Shown one piece after another: positions 60,873 to 64,000 of a stretch of 64,000 bases of DNA (the stretch's first letter is position 1; each line of letters starts with the position of its first letter). The translations under genes were made by a program, and so were the position numbers. The notes under the pieces are model-generated. The model was not told where the DNA came from and did not search any database. It saw nothing but the letters and a program-made list of their open reading frames with translations. The DNA comes from Streptomyces diastatochromogenes (GTDB lineage: Bacteria > Actinomycetota > Actinomycetes > Streptomycetales > Streptomycetaceae): positions 1,860,001 through 1,924,000 of the forward strand of contig JAPTYK010000001.1 of the NCBI GenBank assembly GCA_026913215.1, read 5' to 3'.

Positions 60873-62213
60873 CTACGGGGTCGCCGGGCCCGCTCCGGGC
60901 GCGGGGGCGTGTTCGGCGGCGGCCCGGACGTCGATCTCGCGCCAGAAACCGGCCCGGATCGCGTACCGGTCGTGCTCGTCGATCTGGTCGTCCTTGTGGG
61001 CGAGAAGTCCGAAACGGGCGGCGTAGCGGAGCAGTTCGCCGTCGATGCGGTGCGGGATCCGGGGGTAGAGGGTGGAGAGCTTCTGGACGTGGCTCTGCTC
61101 GGGGAGCCGTTCCATCCACCGCCTGGCGAACACCTGACCGACCTCGAAGGGGTCGCCGCCGACGGTGGTGATGTCCTCCTCGCGGTCGGCCCAGCGCTGC
61201 TCCGCGCTGGTGAGCGCGGCGAGGGTGGGCAGGCTCGCGGTCTCGGCCGGCTCGCCGAAGGAGGGGGCCGGGCGCTCGATCCAGCCCCGGTCGGAGGACC
61301 AGCGCAGGGCGCTCGCGCCCTGCGGCACCGGGGTGGCCTGGGTGCCGGGGCCGCGCAGTCCCGCGAGGTCCTTGGGGTGGGGACGCCCTTGCCTCCCGCC
61401 GGGGAGGGACGCCGGCGCCGTGGACGTGCTCGTCCTCGCGGACGTGGCCGTTGGTGTGGAGGTGGCCGTTGGCGCGCAGGTGGTCGTGGCCGCCTTCGCC
61501 GTTGGCTTCGACGGGGCCGCGGCAGCGGCGGCGGCCGCCCCGGCGGCCCGTTCGGCGGAGGCGGAGGCGGCGAGCGCCGCCTCCGGCAGCGGCGCGGAGA
61601 GGATGGCGGCGATCTCCGGGCGCGGGGCGGGCGGCGGCGCGCAGATGCCGGTGAGGTCCCTGGCGCGGACGGCGCGGGTGATCCAGGCCCGGTCGAGGAC
61701 CCGCCGCTCGTCGGCCTCGGCGACGAGGTCCTCGGACTGGTTGTAGTCGCCGTCGGCGGCCTGGACGGCCCAGAGGTGGACGGCGACGCCGTGCTCCTTG
61801 GCCGACATGAGGCCGGGCAGCAGGTCGCCGTCGCCGGTGACGAGCACGATGTCGGAGCAGGCCCTGTTCCTGGCGAGCTCGGTCAGCTCGGTGTGCATGG
61901 CCGCGTCGACGCCCTTCTGTGCCCAGCGCCCGTCGCTCCTGGTCAGGGCGCCGAGCCGGACGGTGACCCGGGGCATCACGCGGAGTCTGCGGTGCTCGGG
62001 CTGGGGCACCCGGTCGGGCGCGCCGTCGAACCAGTAGATCCGCAGGAGGGGCAGCGCGGTCTCGGCCTCGGCGCGCTGCCGCAGCTGCTGGATCAGACCG
62101 GCGTGGTCGACGGTGATCCTGGAGCGGGCCGGTTCCCCGGCGAGGAGACTGGCGGCGGCGCCCAGCAGGTAGCCGGCGTCCACCAGGACGACGCAGCGGT
62201 CCACGTGTTCCAC
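60873..62213 (-). CDS. NYN-domain (PIN-like) putative nuclease
   Basis: A 446-residue protein. The N-terminal NYN domain (PIN-like fold, LabA/DUF88) has acidic residues in [35 protein letters not shown] and [20 protein letters not shown], the pattern of a metal-dependent ribonuclease. A low-complexity Ala/Thr/Pro linker follows, then a conserved C-terminal domain ([60 protein letters not shown]). The linker has a second open frame with repeated NGH units, so compensating shifts there are possible. ATG 62211-62213. Probably acts on RNA. Confidence 0.88.
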   Translation of the reverse strand: MEHVDRCVVLVDAGYLLGAAASLLAGEPARSRITVDHAGLIQQLRQRAEAETALPLLRIYWFDGAPDRVPQPEHRRLRVMPRVTVRLGALTRSDGRWAQKGVDAAMHTELTELARNRACSDIVLVTGDGDLLPGLMSAKEHGVAVHLWAVQAADGDYNQSEDLVAEADERRVLDRAWITRAVRARDLTGICAPPPAPRPEIAAILSAPLPEAALAASASAERAAGAAAAAAAAPSKPTAKAATTTCAPTATSTPTATSARTSTSTAPASLPGGRQGRPHPKDLAGLRGPGTQATPVPQGASALRWSSDRGWIERPAPSFGEPAETASLPTLAALTSAEQRWADREEDITTVGGDPFEVGQVFARRWMERLPEQSHVQKLSTLYPRIPHRIDGELLRYAARFGLLAHKDDQIDEHDRYAIRAGFWREIDVRAAAEHAPAPGAGPATP

Positions 62214-62429
62214 CCTCTTTCGGGAGCCTCGGAATCGAAAGGGTGCTTCGGGTTCCTTCGAGTCTGCCCGACGGCCAGGTGGTTGACGTCCGGAACTGGA
62301 TCATCGGCGTGGCGAGTGTCACTTCCGCGCACCGCATACGCTCCGTAATGATCCAACATGCGGCGGTTCGTACCGTGTGTGAGTCTGACAGCGGCCCTGG
62401 CCCCTAGGTCCCTTTGAGGAGGCATCCCC

Positions 62430-62602
62430 ATGGCCAAGAACCGCAACCAGAACCGCAGTCAGAAGCAGTCGTCGCAGGCCGAACGCGGTCAGCAGCAGGC
62501 GCAGCAGTCGTCGATGGAGTCGCAGGCCGAGTCGCGCGCGAGCCAGGTCACGCCCGGTGACATGGCCCGCAGGGCCGTCAGAAGCGCTTCGGCCACAACT
62601 GA
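62430..62602 (+). CDS. Small basic, Gln-rich protein (one frameshift)
   Basis: A 57-codon protein starting ATG 62430 after the strong site GAGGAGG. MAKNRNQNRSQKQSSQAERG is followed by a Gln/Ser-rich stretch and VTPGDMARR, and after a one-base change near 62572 the natural end is RQKRFGHN and TGA 62600-62602. Streptomycetes have many such short MAKN-KNR...KRFGHN proteins of unknown role. A strong hairpin follows 14 bp later. Confidence 0.75.
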
Positions 62603-62616
62603 CGCTCGGACGGCAA

Positions 62617-62646
62617 AGGGCGCGCCCGTGGGAACGGGCGCGCCCT
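62617..62646. terminator. Bidirectional hairpin between small gene and dnaE
   Basis: AGGGCGCGCCCGT and ACGGGCGCGCCCT pair perfectly over 13 bp with a GGGA loop, between convergent genes. Confidence 0.85.
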
Positions 62647-62665
62647 GCGCGCGGACGGGGCCGGG

Positions 62666-64000
62666 TCAGCCGGCCAGGCAGGACGGGCCGAGCAGCACCT
62701 TCAGGTCGCCGAAGAGCGCCGGGTCGGCCGTCACCCGGTGCCGGTCGAGCCGGAGCACGGTGGTGGTGCGGGGGCCCTGGAGCTTGATCCGCACCTCGGT
62801 GTTGCCCTTGTGGTGCTTGAGGATCTCGCCGAGCCTGCTGACCATCGGCGGGGTCACCTTGACGGTCGGGATGGTGAGGACCACCGGCGCGTTGGTCCCG
62901 GCGTTCGACAGGTCGGGGACCATCAGTTCCATGGCGACGAGGCGGGGCACGTCCTCGCGCTTGTCGAGGCGTCCCTTGACGAAGACGACCGTGTCCTCGA
63001 CGAGCTGGGTGGAGACCAGCTGGTAGGTGGCCGGGAAGAACATGCACTCGATGGAGCCGGCGAGGTCCTCGACGGTGGCGATGGCCCAGGCGTTGCCCTG
63101 CTTGGTCATCTTGCGCTGGAGGCCGGAGATGATGCCGCCGATGGTGACGACCGCGCCGTCGCTGTGCTCGCCGCCGGTCAGCTGGGAGATCGCCGCGTCC
63201 GTCTTGTCGGACAGGACGTGCTCGATGCCGAAGAGCGGGTGGTCGGAGACGTACAGGCCGAGCATCTCGCGCTCCTGGGCGAGCAGGTACGACTTCTCCC
63301 ACTCGACGTCGGAGAACTCGACGTCCAGGCCGAAGCCGGGCTCGTCGCTCGCCTCGTCACCCATCCCGCCGAACAGGTCGAACTGCCCCTCGGCCTCCTT
63401 GCGCTTGACCGCCACCACGTTGTCGATCATGGGTTCGTGGTGGGCGACCAGGCCCTTGCGGGTGTGGCCCATCTCGTCGAAGGCGCCGGCCTTGATCAGC
63501 GACTCGACCGTCCGCTTGTTGCAGACGACGGCCTCGACCTTGTCCAGGAAGTCGGGGAAGGAGGAGTACTTCCCCTTGGCCTTGCGCGATTTGATGATCG
63601 ACTCGACGACGTTGGCGCCGACGTTCCGGACGGCGGTGAGGCCGAAGAGGATCACGTCGTCGCCCTGCGCGGCGAAGTTCGCCTCGGACTCGTTGACGTT
63701 CGGCGGGAGGACCTTGATGCCCATGCGGCGGCACTCGTTGAGGTAGACCGCGGACTTGTCCTTGTCGTCCTTGACCGAGGTCAGCAGTCCCGCCATGTAC
63801 TCGGCGGGGTGGTTGGCCTTGAGGTAGGCGGTCCAGTAGGAGACCAGGCCGTACGCGGCGGAGTGCGCCTTGTTGAAGGCGTAGCCGGCGAAGGGGACCA
63901 GGACGTCCCAGAGGGCCTGGATGGCCTCGTCGCTGTAGCCGTTCTTCTTGGCTCCGGCCTGGAAGATGGTGAAGTTCTTCGCCAGCTCCTCGGGCTTCTT
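62666..64000 (-). CDS. dnaE: DNA polymerase III alpha subunit, C-terminal part (runs off right edge)
   Basis: The last 444 residues of the replicative polymerase. The edge starts in KKPEELAKNFTIFQAGAKKN and YAFNKAHSAAYGLVSYWTAY, the end of the polymerase core. Then come the helix-hairpin-helix region (DVILFGLTAVRNVGANVVES, KRTVESLIKAGAFDEMG), the OB domain (VTIGGIISGLQRKMTKQGNA, WAIATVEDLAGSIECMFFP) and the C-terminal domain that ends GDLKVLLGPSCLAG. No frameshift is visible in this part. The start is outside the window. Confidence 0.96.
   Translation of the reverse strand, partial: KKPEELAKNFTIFQAGAKKNGYSDEAIQALWDVLVPFAGYAFNKAHSAAYGLVSYWTAYLKANHPAEYMAGLLTSVKDDKDKSAVYLNECRRMGIKVLPPNVNESEANFAAQGDDVILFGLTAVRNVGANVVESIIKSRKAKGKYSSFPDFLDKVEAVVCNKRTVESLIKAGAFDEMGHTRKGLVAHHEPMIDNVVAVKRKEAEGQFDLFGGMGDEASDEPGFGLDVEFSDVEWEKSYLLAQEREMLGLYVSDHPLFGIEHVLSDKTDAAISQLTGGEHSDGAVVTIGGIISGLQRKMTKQGNAWAIATVEDLAGSIECMFFPATYQLVSTQLVEDTVVFVKGRLDKREDVPRLVAMELMVPDLSNAGTNAPVVLTIPTVKVTPPMVSRLGEILKHHKGNTEVRIKLQGPRTTTVLRLDRHRVTADPALFGDLKVLLGPSCLAG

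Overview
The window is about 64 kb of a high-GC actinomycete chromosome and is almost certainly Streptomyces. Supporting this are the extreme third-position GC bias, frequent GTG starts, long chains of ATGA/GTGA-coupled genes, the gene complement (trpM, PriA in place of TrpF, an RNase Sa-type ribonuclease, a griseus-type trypsin, HGxxPAAW and TIGR02234 proteins next to trp genes), and the core gene order gltD-gltB ... lgt ... trpA-trpB-trpM-trpC ... trpE-hisI ... hisF-priA-hisH-hisB-hisC-hisD ... dnaE. I saw no rRNA, tRNA, CRISPR array, prophage or transposase gene.

Layout. 1-9 kb: a PLP decarboxylase fragment, a multicopper oxidase with a small membrane partner and a divergent LysR regulator, aminopeptidase N, L-asparaginase, chorismate mutase and an AraC regulator. 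8.5-20.6 kb: accessory genes including a GH35 beta-galactosidase, secreted trypsin, a HExxH protein, an ankyrin/HEAT-like protein, secreted guanyl RNase, a tyrosine phosphatase, a DEAD-box helicase, TetR, a PNPOx-like enzyme, a VOC protein, PadR and a luciferase-like oxidoreductase. 20.7-26.7 kb: glutamate synthase (gltBD), with a 0.5-kb upstream region carrying good GlnR-box candidates. 27.2-36.4 kb: a VIT-type metal transporter, then a seven-gene translationally coupled operon of four ADP-ribosylglycohydrolase paralogues, a ribokinase-like kinase, a CaiB/BaiF CoA-transferase and a CitE/HpcH lyase. 36.4-45.7 kb: lgt, a DsbA-like protein and the trp genes with small membrane proteins, ending in hisI. 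46-48 kb: a TIGR03085 protein, MFS and ArsR. 48.3-54 kb: the his operon hisD-C-B-orf-H-priA-ridA-hisF, nearly all genes overlapping by 4 nt. 54-64 kb: pentapeptide/two-TM protein, hypothetical protein, LON-domain protein, YbaK deacylase, a DUF2567-type protein, an ABC exporter, an NYN-domain protein, a small basic protein and the 3' part of dnaE.

Two general points matter to any reader. First, more than 30 genes, including housekeeping genes (gltB, hisD, priA, trpC, pepN), are interrupted by single-base shifts, often visible as a missing base in a G or C run, while the protein continues in another frame. I read these as sequencing or assembly errors and annotate each locus as one CDS. Second, a 232-233-bp repeat with inverted ends occurs twice in full (32185-32417 and 40600-40831), plus one arm (29326-29362). 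One full copy lies inside the linker of an ADP-ribosylglycohydrolase gene and one between trpM and trpB.

The best candidates for undescribed biology are the four-paralogue ADP-ribosylglycohydrolase/ribokinase/CoA-ester operon and the inverted repeat family that has entered it.
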